Part shown: piece after piece, positions 47,305 through 59,514 of the stretch | Position numbering within the stretch: position 1 is the stretch's first letter | How the letters are laid out: each line of letters starts with the position of its first letter | Source: Puffinus mauretanicus | Taxonomy: Eukaryota > Chordata > Aves > Procellariiformes > Procellariidae | Assembly (NCBI GenBank): GCA_023333565.1 | Contig: JAJKFH010001431.1 | Span: forward strand, 434,001 to 498,000 | Direction of reading: 5' to 3' | DNA: 64,000 nucleotides | Program-made: the position numbers and the translations under genes | The notes under the pieces: model-generated | What the model was told of the DNA's origin: nothing | Databases searched by the model: none | The model's input: the letters and a program-made list of their open reading frames with translations, nothing else

Positions 47305-50300
47305 AACGTGTCTCAAAGGTGAAAGAACATGGAGTAGGTGAAAAACTGAATAGCGTTTTAATGGATTTTCTGGTATTATGGGCACAGATCCATCTTCAGG
47401 CTTTTGGCAAGATTGGCAAGACCAGGTAGGTAAAACTCAAGACTGGACATTCACTGCACAATATTCTGGGCTCTGGCTTGCTAAGGCAATTTTAGCAGGC
47501 AGCAGCTTAAAACGAAAATTCAGGCTGGTTCAAATGACACATGGACATGGAAGAGAAACGCAAGACCATAACTGTGGCTCTCTGTGGGCTTTCTTTGCTC
47601 TCTTACTACTTCCTGGATATCCTCAGCCAGCCACTGTCAGTCACAGGCTACCGACTTCAGGGGACCTTAGGTTAATCCCAGCGCTGTTCCTCCAGTTGGT
47701 GCATGGTCTTGCCATGGGGGAGACTGGCTTCGAGTGGAGGTAACACGGATGGCTAAGGAGCTGCAAAAATAGCAATTTTGGGGTTATTTATTACTAATAA
47801 CAAATGCTGCAAAATGCTGTTTGTTGCTGGTAACTTTCTATTGCCCAAATAAGGATCCTTACTGGTTCAAATCAAACGCCAGGACTCAAATATCTTTTCC
47901 AGTTAAAATTAAGGATAAATTATGAAAACCTTGGCCTTCTGCTCTCTCTGTTGTCATTTACTTGTAATACCCCTTCCTCCCAGACACAGGAATTTTGTGA
48001 TTTTATGAGATGTCAAGGAGGATATAACCTTCTGTGGCAGAAGCCCCATGGAGTGCCAGGCATCAGGAAACTTCAGCCTCAACACAGAACGAAAAAACCC
48101 AAAACATAATGTATGTGTTTATTTTAAAGACAGTAGTAGTTTCATGCTCTGAACTACTGGATAGACGAACATGTTCATGTCAAACATAGTCCAAAGCTAT
48201 TAAGAATGTTTATCATGAGAAAATAATGCCAAGTCTGATAAATGGATCAGATAGGACAGACCATGTTTTATTCAGTGTGGGAACCAAACACTGCCATATT
48301 GTACAGATTTGCTGATCTGGAAGAATTGTACTTGCCTTACGGAACGCAGCTTGAAAGCTGAGTGCATGAATATGACAGTTTTCTGGTTTTTAACGCAGAG
48401 AATTTTAAGACAGAAACATTGTTTGGAGAGATTTCTAAGGGATTCTGATCAACTTACGTAAGTTCAGGAAATTGGCAATAGTTTATTATCCTGCCATATT
48501 TTCCAGTGGCTTTTGTTTTCCTTGCATCACAATTCTTAACCCACTGGCAAATTGTATTCAAGTATTTAGAAGAGGGTTGTACGCTGCCACAAATTTTAAT
48601 GCTTACTCCATTTTAGGGGAATAGCTGAGGGCAGTTCTTATGGCGAGGGTGCTTTTTGATTCTTCTTTTTCTCTTTGCTGGTTACTTGTGGTCCTGTGGG
48701 AAATTTTACACGGTGGAGTGTTTGCCCTCACTGAGTGCATAAAAAGTTTGAAAAAATGCTATTCTACCATTGTTGGTATTTTACAACAACAAGAATCCTC
48801 GCTGACCCACTCCTGGCTGTGGGTCCTGATGGGAGAGAGCTTGGAAACAGTGAGGCCCTAAATTACTGCTCAGCTCAAAGGAAATTGTGCATAACCACGT
48901 GTTGTGCCGGTAACAAGTATGATTTTTGTTTTCTGAACGCCATGCCTCTGAAATTTCCAGGAAGCTGCTCTTTGCTGCTGACAGTTGCTACAGAGGCGAC
49001 TGCAGCAGTGAGACGGTTTGTGTTCATGTCTTTTTGTCTTCATTAATTTCCAGTGTGTCATTTCAGATGAAAATATGCAGTTGCTCTTAATGTGTTAGAA
49101 AGCATGATGTTGGCTAGGCGGCTATTTATGTCACAGTAAATATTTGATGAGGAGGTGTGTTATTTTTAGCCACAATCACAACATATTATTGGGATTTATA
49201 GGCCTGAAATATGTCTTCTAACACATGATCATTTGTTACCTTTACAGTTTCCTGGGGTTTTTTTCCATCTTCCTTCGTAATTTGAACCGGAGAGGTGGTG
49301 ATTCAGAGAGTGTTGGTATGGTATGAGCTGTTGCACATAAGCTGCATAGTAGGGGGAAACGGCAAGCCTCAAATCACGGGTCCCATGCTGATGGGGAATG
49401 CTGCAGCCACCGAAGCAATAAACCCAGAAAGGCTGTGCAAATATGTGAATGTACAAATGGATCTCAAAGCCGTGATTTTCATATTCCAGCAATCACTGCT
49501 GTAGGAGTGCATGACTGACAGCACAAAGGACTTAGATTTACTGTAGAGAGATGTAAATTGATAAGCCAGTAGACAGCCATCATTCTTCCTTTATTCTGTC
49601 TCTGTATCCTATGTCTTTCTTTGCTAGCATAATCAAAGCTGACATAGTGCATGCCATACCAAGTCATATTTTTCGTAATTATAAGACAGTACATGAGATC
49701 TGAGGGTGTTATTCAGGAAATGGCACAAAGCTCATTGAAATACAGGTTTTCAGAGTGATCCTCTGATAATATTTTTTTTCACATAGATTCTTGATACTCA
49801 GACTCTACGTCTATGTCTTTAAGCTGTCTGGGTGCTTTAAGAAGGGATAAGGACAGTGGAAAAAATGAGGGAGCTTTTCCTTTTATGCAGAAGAAAATGT
49901 ACAAAGTGTGAGATATTAGTTTCTAAAAAAGTGGGGGGGGGGCTGACTTAGGGGGAAGCGCTGAAACAAGTCAGGAAACCAAAACAGAGATCATCCGGAA
50001 AGACCTAAAAGAGCAATCAGCCTCCCCCTTAGCACTGACTGGTGTGGCACACCTCTTGTGTCTTGAGGCCGACGGGTCCCTTTCCAGTGATGCATCTCAT
50101 TAGGCTCAGCTGCCTCTGACTTGAACTGCAACGCTATTAGATCTAAAGAAAACAGACTATGAGATACAATAGCGTTGTTATGATGCAGAAGCACTTGGAA
50201 ATCTCATTTTTCCTCAGGTCTGAAAAAGTATGGTAAAATCTGCACGTTAATATTGCAGCTCTTTGACCTCAAATACACGCGCTGAAAATTCAGATCCCAT

Positions 50301-51340
50301 CTGGATTCAGAGAATGTGAAACTTGGAAGAAGGCAAATGAATGAAGCTTTCCGCATTCTGGAGCTCCAGCAGGGAGGTGCTGCAGACCTTCCAGACAAAT
50401 CCCAGGGCTGTGAGTAATTTTCCACATACTTTCACTTAAAAATTCTCTAGTATTTTTATTGAATTAATAAAAAGAGCAAAGAGAAAGAAAAATTACAGTC
50501 GGATTTTTTACTTTACTCAGATCAAAAATAGTAGGGAAAATAGGATTATCTCACTTGATAACAAAGAGATTATTACTTTCTATCCAAACACTGTTGTCTC
50601 TTTCCCTGTCAGCCTCCCTCAGACTTATTTGCACTTCCAGAAACAAACTGAGAAACCTATAGCTATAGTTCATGGATGTTTATGTGCAGAACTTGTCTGC
50701 TCGCTGGTGCATGGGGTCGCCACAGGGGCAGGAAAGCACATTTCTGTACAGGTGCACAGCTACAGGCCCATAACGAGAGAGTAGGTGGGATGAACTGTAT
50801 ACTTTGCACGTGAAATTTAATAACGTAGTCTCATATTTAGCCAGAATGCAGTTCAAGCTCTTCCTCCTGCCTTTGCTAAACCTGGGCTGCCTTCCGTGCT
50901 TGTTTTGGTCCCCTCTACAAAGATGGGCAAAACCTCCCTGCACGACAGTGTGGGTTAATTTATTTATTGCTGTGAAGGATGTCGTAGAGTCATCGTCAGA
51001 TACCAAAGCAGAACAAGTCCTCATTATTCACACACAGAGACTGATATTTGCCTTGACCTACAGCCCCCTGCCCCTTTGCCTAAATGGATTCCCACAGACT
51101 ACACTGCTGGCTTTGCTTACTGGGGTCCAGACTCATGATATCTCAAGTCTTGCTTTGCCTCACCTACTTACAGGTATAATGACCATAAGGTAGAAAGCAA
51201 GGTATTCCTCTCCCTTTCATCTTTAAAACAGAGAACTTCTTACACCCAGTAGTTCTTCAGCTTAAATATAGCTAACAGGTAGTTTCAAAGAGGCAGAATT
51301 GATTATTTTTTATTGTTCTTCAAGCAATTAACTCACGTGC
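47305..51340. other. Intergenic, no recognised element
   Basis: Single-copy sequence with a G run at about 49,932-49,942. Open frames reach 129 codons (50,804-51,193 on +), overlapping a 114-codon frame on the other strand, and none shows a domain. Confidence 0.45.
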
Positions 51341-51344
51341 CAGA

Positions 51345-51500
51345 ATTAGGAGCCTGTTTGTGCTGAATTGCCTCTGTAGTTGATGGAGAAAGAGAAATGC
51401 TTCTGAAGGGATCTTAGGTGCCCTTTGGAAGTGCCTGGTTCCTGATGCAGATGGTACCTGATTTCAGCATCTCAATTTTAAATGCTTCCAATTAAGCAGG
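51345..51500. repeat. Possible remnant of the old amniote repeat (copy H)
   Basis: The phrases attaggagcctgtttgtgct, gttgatggagaaagagaaat and gatcttaggtgccctttgg loosely follow the 'taggcgcctaa' part of the dispersed family. This is the weakest of the copies listed. Confidence 0.3.
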
Positions 51501-51504
51501 ATGA

Positions 51505-53310
51505 ACCTAGTGCTCTTCACGGTCTTGGGAGCTTGCTGAGAAGATGCAAGGAAAGGCACTGCTGGTCATGCACTCCTGTCAAAAGGCAGCTCCTTGTCTT
51601 ACGGCAACTCATGGAGTTACAAAAGAAGGAAAAGAGTGCAAATATTTTTGGCTAGAACGAGTGAATAAAGCAGCATGTTGAACTACTAATAACTTAAGTG
51701 AGAGTGGTTGTCTGAAACGTTCTTAAGAGATCAACCCCAGGTGACTCCCATTGGTCCAAATACTGTTTAAATCTTTTGCTTGCATGCATTGCTGCATTAT
51801 TGCTCCTGTCATTGTAGGACTTTTCACTGGAAACGGACTTTTTGGGGGATTATAGAGAGTACTTTGGAAAAGGACAGAGATTTCTCTATAATTCTTGCAG
51901 TGCACGCATAGCTCCATAAGAGCTGCCCAAATGGACACTGTGAAATGATTTTGCATAGGTCACTGAAAAACTCTTTGGAACAGCTATGTTGACTTGCTAT
52001 GAGTACAGATTGGTTTCAAATGCAGGAAGAAAAGATGCGAAATTTTATTACCAATTTCCTAGGCCATCCAATTCACAGGACACTCATGCCAAAAAATGTG
52101 TTTACTGGACTATTTTCTTAACAGGGTCATTATGTTTCCTTCAAGGTAATTCTTAAAGAAAGGGTTTATTTCTTCTCACTTTTTCTTGTCTGTTTCTCTG
52201 GCAGGAATAGGCCTTTGGGAGCTTCTTAGGAGTGAAAGTGTAAGAAAACCATCTTCCAGAATGTGTGCTGCGTGTTTGTTGCTGCGTATTCCTTCAGAAT
52301 TTGCTTTTAAAATGCATATTGGTTACAAAATAAACCCAAATGAGCCATTATACTCTGGTGTGTAGTTATGTATTTAGGACACATACTACACGCAGCATTA
52401 AAAGAAATCTGTATGGAAACAAATTGCATTGCATTTGCAATAGCTGAAGGTAGTTGAACAGCAACACCCCAAGCCTTTCAAAATACTGAAGTCATTTACA
52501 CCATTTTCTGACGTAATTATCTCCCAAGCCTCAGAATCCAGTTTCAATGCCCTTTGCTGCATAGGAGCTGTAGAGGTCTCAATACAGCATAAAGGACCTG
52601 GGCTCGGCTGTATAACAGCCTTGATGTAGATTTAGCGCTCCTGTGTGACGTACCAGCTCAGAGCAGGGTTGCTGGCCTTTGGGAGGGAGCGTTACCTGGG
52701 TCTAACACGCTGCGTTGAGAGTGAAGATGTGTGCTGAGGAGAGAGGCACCCTGGGTGCAAGGGTGAAATCCACCTTTCTCGTCTCTCCAAAGATTAGTGA
52801 GGAACAGGGATTTAAGCTTGGGACGAATGGTTGTGGTATTTACCCAAGAGAGGGGTGCACCTATGTGGCTGGCCAAGAAGATGGAAAGGTCTCTGGCTTC
52901 TTGTTTCAGGGATTCAGACTGCCACTAGAGCAGTGCAGTTCATCTCCCCAGCATTGACAGTGTTGTACCACATATTCTTCCTCTTTAACTGGTATTTGGC
53001 AAAGTACCTGCCTCTCGGGGGGCTGATCCTTGGAAACAGCCATGTGTAACAGAAGTGGCAGCAGGCGCCCATAAGGAAGCAATGTGCCTGCTTGGGTCGA
53101 TGGTATGGAGCAATAGCAAGTGTGCTTTCCTGCCTTGAGACAGCGGTTCCCACACTAAATCTACAAAATGCCTTCCTCTGCGCAGTACAGTTGGAAATGT
53201 TAAGAGTCACGCTTATTAGCACTGGCACATATAAAGCAGAGCTGCAGTAAACGAGTTAAGTGTCCTGAGGATTTGAGGGCTGGGGTGTTGTTTTTCCTTT
53301 TCTGGAGCTA
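51505..53310. other. Intergenic, no recognised element
   Basis: Single-copy sequence with open frames of at most 104 codons and no recognisable family. Confidence 0.5.
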
Positions 53311-53319
53311 AGCACTCAA

Positions 53320-53530
53320 GAGACTTGCATTAAACCTGGGACTTTGCAGATCCTCATGCTGATTCTGCCACATATTTATTGTTTGGCCTCAGGCTAGTCA
53401 CTTAACCTCTTGTCGCCCTAATTTCCCCATCTGGAAAATTATATTTACTTACTTCTCCTGAGGATTGCGTGGGACTTGATGAATGTCTGTAAGGGATTTG
53501 GAGATCCTCAGATCTGAGATGATACAGGGC
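53320..53530 (+). repeat. MIR-type SINE (ancient CORE-SINE)
   Basis: The order of blocks is characteristic of MIR: a cctggg...ctgattctgcca box; aggctagtcacttaacctct matching 'gggcaagtcacttaacctct'; taatttccccatctggaaaa matching 'agtttccccatctgtaaaa'; then a cctgaggattgcgtgggac stretch and tttggagatcctcagat matching the 3' part. This is the clearest SINE in the window. Such copies predate the split of birds and mammals and are rare in bird genomes. Confidence 0.8.
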
Positions 53531-53534
53531 TGCA

Positions 53535-53975
53535 AAAGATTCACTGCACGTGCAAAGAGGAGGGAGCGGGTGCCCAGGCGGGAGAGCCTGCCTGCATTGC
53601 TGGCCTAGAACAGAGTCCAAAAGCGTAATCAGCAGGGGAGGATCATACTGCCTGTTTTTAGATGAACTCCTCTTCCTTGTGGCCTTCTCAGATTCGCTGG
53701 AAGAAAAAGGAGGTGAGTGACTGAACGGAGAGGAGGGCGGCTGAGGTTAACTGCTTTTTCCTGTTGGTCCCCTGCATCTTCTTGTCAGTGCGATAACAGC
53801 TGGATCTCCCAGGAAGGTAATGATCTTCCCAGATACTCCATCTTGCTGCAGGCTATTAGCCAAGCCAGGCAGCCCCTTTGCTGCCCATTTCTTTAGCAGG
53901 GAAAAATGAATCTCTGACCAAAAAAAAAAAGAGGTTCCTCCATATAATTAAGCAACATTAGAATGAGGCCTGTGC
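53535..53975. other. Intergenic, no recognised element
   Basis: An A-run lies at 53,921-53,931. No coding or repeat signal was seen. Confidence 0.5.
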
Positions 53976-53979
53976 CTTT

Positions 53980-54240
53980 GCTGATGAACTTCAGTGAAAG
54001 CAGATGGTCACAATGGTATTAAAAACTAAAGACTTCAGTCAAGCTTTTAATTGAAAACAATTGGACCCTGCTGGATGGTAATTACCTTGGCTGCTTGCAA
54101 ATAATATCACAGCACTGCTACCTATGAAGGAAGAACGGAAACTGAGTTAATAATAACTGCTTTATCTGCATATAATAAACAAGGAGCATCCAAAACTATT
54201 TTCTCTGGTAGCTTCTCCCCTGCAAGATGCTTTCAAGTGG
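53980..54240. other. AT-rich block of conserved-noncoding texture (candidate enhancer)
   Basis: The block holds words such as CTTTTAATTGAAAACAATTGG and GGTAATTACCTTGG with E-box and homeodomain character, no repeat and no sustained frame. The call is by texture only. Confidence 0.3.
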
Positions 54241-54244
54241 TTAG

Positions 54245-56385
54245 CAGTGTGAAAAGGAACACAGAGTGGCAGAATTTGAACCATGTGAAGCGTTAGCTGG
54301 GTTCACAAAATAACTTGAAGAGCCTGTCTTCCCCCATCTCCCTCCTTTTTTTAAGAGCTGAAATCCCAGACAGGTCTGAGAAAAACAGCAAAACAAAATC
54401 AAGTGGAAAAGCTCTAGATTACCCAGCGTTCCTCCTCTTTTGAATGGCAACGATAACCGCAGGCTGCCTTTATCTTGTTTTTGCCTGATCGGCGGGAAGG
54501 CTGGGGCCTTCTAAGCACCCAAAGTGTTTTTCCCCCTCATTCTTAACTGGATTATAATGATCATTATCTTAATATGCCTCAACCTCTAACAAAGCAAATG
54601 TAATATGTGGCATATTTTGCAGTGCTTCTAAAAGTGATCTGACAATTTTCTCGCTCCTCTCCCTTTTCTGTGCTGGGATCAGGTGAGGTTTTGAGGGCTA
54701 GCCCACTTAAAGGGTTCCTCAGTCCTGCTGCACTATGCATTTATTGACACAACCTGACATTAATACCACTTTACAGTGTCTTTCCTGTTGAGGAAAATGA
54801 CCTGTATTGCTGTGGATGTGTGGGTGGAAAAACCAGTCCTAATGTTGTCTCTTTCAAACACAGGTCCTGGCTGCGTATAGAATGAACCGGATCTTGTCAC
54901 CTTTCCACGCATCTTTCATGTGGCGGTACTCTTGGGCATTGCTTTTTGTCCCCTTGTGAGCAGGCAAGACCCTCTGTGGCTCCACAAGACCTCAGAGAGT
55001 AGCAGCTGCTGCGATTTTGCAAAATTAATGAGTAGCTGTGAACTGCTAGTAAAAGTGATGCAATGATTTTCCATAACACATCATTTTAGAAGCAATGATT
55101 TTACCCACTCTTTCTTTTCCTATCCAAATATTTGCCTTTTCAGGGCACCAGCCAAGAGTTTGTCTTGTCTTGTCTGGCAGCATGATGAAATGGACTTTTC
55201 CAGTATGTTTCATCTGGATTTGATGATTTTACACCTGGAGTTCAACCTTCATTCACTTAACTTGCCATGATTAACACAGAGAGTGAGGTCCTGGACTCGT
55301 GGAAGTCAGTAGAAGTTTTCACACAGTCTTCGGTAGGATTTTGCTTATTTTTATGTAATCAAAATATGCTTAAAGCTTTATTGATGTAATGCCTCTGAAA
55401 CAGCTGGCTGAGTGCAGTCACAAGACATAAGTGTGTCTCATAGAATCATTAAAAATTATTTTTTCAGTTGTTGCCCTACCACCTAAGTTGAGGTATTCTC
55501 ATTTGTGCTTAGGATTTCCTGGCAACCTTACCCTTGGCTTTTCCTCTGCTGCTGGGCTCTTGGAGGACAGGTCTGCAGTTGGTGGGGCTGGTCTCCTGCT
55601 CTGTCTCATGGTCCTTATGTTCAAGCTGATGGCAGGGTCTGAGCAGAATTTTGCTCACAGCCTTTCCAGTCCCTCCTTTATCAAAGAACTTGGGATAAAT
55701 TTGCAACTAGGAAAGGCCGCCTTTCAAAAGTGTTTTACGCTAGTGGCTGTGGTGATTTTATCAATTTTATAACAGCTACTTACGTTTAACTCTACAGAGT
55801 ATGATCACTTATTGTAATTACTGCTTGCAGCTTCAAGGGAGCTGGTATAGAGCATACTATTTTAAAGGTATAAGTAAGGCATAAGCTCTATTGATCTGAA
55901 GTATTCTGAGTGATAAACAGCTGCTGGGTTTGATTAAAGCTGAAGGGAAGCTGAAGCATTTAATCAATCTCCAAAGCAGCTCCGAATACATTACAAAGCA
56001 ATTGTGATTATTGCTATTATATGACAAGCTATAGCATAATAAAGAAAGAGGGATCGTTTTTCTTGGAAGCATTTAGAGGTGTTGTGGTGCTTCTTCTCAG
56101 CCTGCCTGATGCTGTCACCTCTGAAGCTTGGCTAAGTGACAGAGCATGCCAGCTCAGGCAGACTAATCCTGAAGGGAAAATGCAAGAGCAGGGCCTTTCA
56201 GCTCCCCAGAGTCTTCTCTTCCCTTTGCCTAACTGTGGCCGACAGCAAGTGCTCGGGGAAGGAGTAGCAGAAAGAGGGCGAGTGTACAATAATGCTGGCC
56301 ACATCGCAACCCTCTCTGGTCCTTGCATCCTGCACGGCTCGGGATGTTCTGAGACGTGGGATATGTTTGTGCCTGTCTAACAGCC
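54245..56385. other. Intergenic, with one amniote repeat remnant (copy I, about 55,275-55,345)
   Basis: At 55,275-55,345, gaggtcctggactcgtggaa followed by gtcagtagaagttttc resembles 'aggtcctggccccattgaagtcaatggaagttttgcc' of the dispersed family. The remainder is unique sequence with open frames up to 119 codons that show no domain. Confidence 0.4.
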
Positions 56386-56389
56386 CTGA

Positions 56390-56830
56390 AGGGACCTCTC
56401 TTCCATTACTTTGTTTAATCAATTCTTGAACCTTTGGACAGTCTTGGCCTTCACAACCTCCTGTGGTGGTGTGTTGCACAGTGCTGACACGTGGCTTTGT
56501 AAAATAGTACTTTTTTGTTCTTGTTTTTCAACTTTCTGCCTGATGATTTCTTTTAGTATCTTCTTACTCTTGTGTTAAGAAAAGCAAGGGATAATGGTTA
56601 GCTGTTCACCTTTTCTATTTCATAAACATAGAGATGTCTGCCTCATCCTGCTCTGTGGTCTCCTTTTCCAAGACTTATTCAGTCTCCTCTTTGCTCAAGC
56701 TGATCCGTTCCTCTGACCATCCTTGTCATCCCTGCATCTGTCCCCTTCCTCATTTTGCTGCATGCTTTTTGAAAGGGCATAACCAGAATTTCATGTATTA
56801 CTTTAAGATGCGGGCTTTTCTGAGTTTATA
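56390..56830 (-). repeat. Ancient CR1-type LINE fragment, antisense
   Basis: Read on +, the segment carries the antisense CR1/L3-like blocks in order: caacctcctgtggtggtgtg; gttcaccttttctatttcat; ctccttttccaagacttatt; cagtctcctctttgctcaag; ttcctctgaccatccttgtc; and gcataaccagaatttcatgt, corresponding to 'gtgaccagaactgcacacag'. Divergence is much higher than in the CR1 at 59.3 kb, so this is an older insertion. Confidence 0.65.
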
Positions 56831-57083
56831 ATTTCTTCCCTTTTCAGGCGTTCAATGATCTGTACTTATTAGTAAGTACATCTATAAGCTATAGTTGCTT
56901 ATGGCTTACAAGCAACATGTGTCATGCAATTTTGAAGACATGGATATAAGAAGGATTTCTGAAAACTAAGGAGCTGCATGAAATAATCTCAGGTTTAAAA
57001 TTTATCTTACATTACATTTAAAATATGAAAAATGGAAAGTCTGAACAGAGTAGGATTTTTCCCCCTAGAAAATGTAATATGAA

Positions 57084-57158
57084 AATAAATTAATAGATAA
57101 GTTTATTAAACAAAGATTAATAAATTAATAGACAAATTAGTAAGTAAGTTTATTAAAC
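57084..57158. repeat. Imperfect AT-rich direct duplication
   Basis: The word aataaattaataga begins copies at 57,084 and 57,119, and both copies end in aagtttattaaac (to 57,111 and 57,158). The second copy has a 12-base internal expansion. It is probably a local slippage duplication. Confidence 0.7.
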
Positions 57159-58115
57159 CTTGCCCTTGCTGTATTTGCAACAAAGAAGTTATAGCACTTA
57201 AGCCTGGAGAGGACAGCATTTGCAAAGGTTAACTTTTGCCGAGGGTGTCTTGTGCCAGTCCTCTCAGTGGTTTCTTCAGTCTTTCTCCACTGAATATAGA
57301 GAAATATGAACTTCTGTGCGCCACAGTTGAATTGTCTCTCAAAATCAGAAAGTAAAAAGTAAAACTTAAATGACTCATCTGATCTTTATTATTCACCTGG
57401 GGAGAAACACCAAAAGTAAATAGAGCCTACACAGCAATAAATTAGTTAGGGCATTAGGCATAGATAAAGTAGAATGGCATTAAGAAGCTATAGGATGTGC
57501 TTTTCTACCTATATTAATTTAAAATTGACATTGCTCTTCTGTATTTTATTTCCTTTTGGGAGAAGGTGACTTGCACTGAATCCCTTTGGTCAACTGCTGT
57601 TTGCTAGTCAGCCCAAATCGCCAGCTGTTGGTGGAGATGAACTCCTTTGAGTTAACTCTTTGAACTAACTTTGAAAAAGGAAGGGTGGAAGGGCAGGCCT
57701 CCTGCCATCTTCTGTTTCTCAGTCTGTCTTGCTTTCCACTCCTGCCTTCAGCATGGTCCACGCTGTGTGGAGGGACCTCCAAAGATATGCTGTTGCAAGC
57801 TTTGCTTTTGCTGAATGAATCCCATACATGCAAGTCAGATCCCTTTGGGTTAGCAGGCAAATGCAAGATGTCCCTGCTTTTGTTTCTCTATTATGATATC
57901 TCTTTTGAAACTTTAAAACATTTGAAGCTTCTCATGACCTTCATGTGAAACTGTATGCATGGCCCTAGTGTGCTGGAGGCTGAGCCTGGTGCAGTTATCT
58001 TTGTTGCATAAGATTCCTATTGCAACAACCGTTAAATCTTCTTTATAGTGGTTTCACATGAGAGTCACAGGTCTTCTGGGAAACTTATCCTGTGTTTCAC
58101 TTTATAATGGTATGA

Positions 58116-58165
58116 GAGTCTTGTGAGTCTTGTGAATGCAGGTTTTTAAGTGAGAGTTTTTAAGT
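58116..58165. repeat. Two adjacent short duplications
   Basis: GAGTCTTGT is repeated head-to-tail at 58,116-58,133, and GTTTTTAAGT occurs at 58,142-58,151 and 58,156-58,165. Both lie about 40-90 bases before the CR1 fragment. Confidence 0.75.
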
Positions 58166-58204
58166 AAATAAAATTTCAATTGGGAAATCTTGAGGTCCTC
58201 TACG

Positions 58205-58325
58205 AATGGCCAGAGCTGGAGCACTGACTCTGGGAGGGGAGGCTGTGGGACCTGGGCTTGTTCGGCCTGGAGAAGAGAGAGCTGTGGGGAAACCTAACAG
58301 CAGCCAGATGTTCAAGTCCTTGACT
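58205..58325 (+). repeat. CR1 LINE fragment (3' ORF2/UTR region)
   Basis: The segment gccagagctggagcactgac, then ctgggcttgttcggcctgga, gaagagagagctgtggggaa and gcagccagatgttcaag follow the familiar CR1 order 'ggctggagcacct ... ctggggttgttcagcctggagaagagaaggctctggggagacctcattgcagcc'. It is on the same strand as the CR1 3' end at 59.3 kb and precedes it in element order. Confidence 0.75.
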
Positions 58326-58329
58326 TAGC

Positions 58330-59290
58330 TTGAATATCACTAGTTTCAGTGTGCTGAATGGGTTGGGGAGGTGAAACTACAGACCTAGCTGACAGATGTT
58401 TCCCATTCGAAAGTGGACCATAGCAGTTACTGACGAGGGAGCCTCGCTTTCCTTAGGAGGCAATTTAAGGAGCGTTTCTCTTGCAGCAATGATAGCCTTG
58501 CATTCCTGAGCTGTTAAGCCAGTGGTGCCAGCAAAGGTCTGGTAGGGCTACATGGCAAAACATTAGGGAATCGGTTCATGTTAAAAGTAATCCTTTTTTG
58601 TTTGGTTGGTTTTACCTGTTTTTAAGTTGATTCCTCCCATAGTTCCATGAAAATTCATCTTGGTGCAATTGAGGCATAGTGCAATAGTGGGAACAAACAG
58701 CAGGGAGTGCTTCAGCTGGTGTGGGGTTCAAAGAGTCACTGTTCAGGCTGCGTCTTCACAGTCGGCTTTAGACAGCCCCCTGGAAATAGCTCCCAACTCC
58801 ATGGCTCCACGGATGGCCGTCAAAGATGACCATTTGTGAAACCAGATTTCAAGCCAAATTTGTGGTAAAGACAGACAGCAAAGAACGATGAAAACTAAAC
58901 ACTGGTGCACGGTACTTCACTTATGCTGTTTTGCCATTTTTGGGGTTGAAATCCCAAAATTGTTTGGGTTGAAATGGGGCCATTTGTTAATTGGCCCCGC
59001 ATTGCTACTGGGCACCGAGATTCGTTGTAGGCCTACAAGATGATCTGTGTCTCCTGAGCCATTCAGGATGGGACCTTGCAGCTTTTCAGGTCCCGCTGCT
59101 GCTTTACACCGGCTGCACTAAGACTAGCCTGGCTGCCATCTTCCATCCAATTGCCTCAACCTTGTTGCTATTTTATAACCAGAGATTGTGTCTGAGCAGA
59201 AGGATGTGAATGTATCAGCCACTTGTAAGAAAATCTGTTTGTGCCAAGGAGGACAGGATTTTGAGGAGCTGTGACTGCCAGCTAACCTCA
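58330..59290. other. Unassigned sequence between two CR1 pieces
   Basis: About 960 bases separate two CR1 fragments that in an intact element would be only about 100-200 bases apart. No repeat family, terminal repeat or target duplication was recognised in it. Confidence 0.5.
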
Positions 59291-59299
59291 CCTGGAAAG

Positions 59300-59510
59300 A
59301 AAGCGTGATGCTTTCTTGAGTGGTCAGGCCTTGGAACAGGCTGCCCAGGGAAGTGGTAGAGTCACCATCCCTGGAAGTATTTAAAAGACGTGTAGATGAG
59401 GCCCTTAGGGACATGGTGTAGTGGGCATGGTGTGTTGGATTGACGGTTGGACTCGATGATCTTAAAGGTCTTTTCCAACCTTACTGATTCTATGATTCTA
59501 TGATTCTATG
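59300..59510 (+). repeat. CR1 LINE 3' end with octamer tail
   Basis: The segment gtggtcaggccttggaacag, gctgcccagggaagtggtag, agtcaccatccctggaagta, then ttggactcgatgatcttaaa and ggtcttttccaacc is the standard avian CR1 3' region. It ends in three exact ATTCTATG octamers (59,487-59,510). This is the main evidence that the DNA is avian or closely related. Confidence 0.95.
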
Positions 59511-59514
59511 CCTC

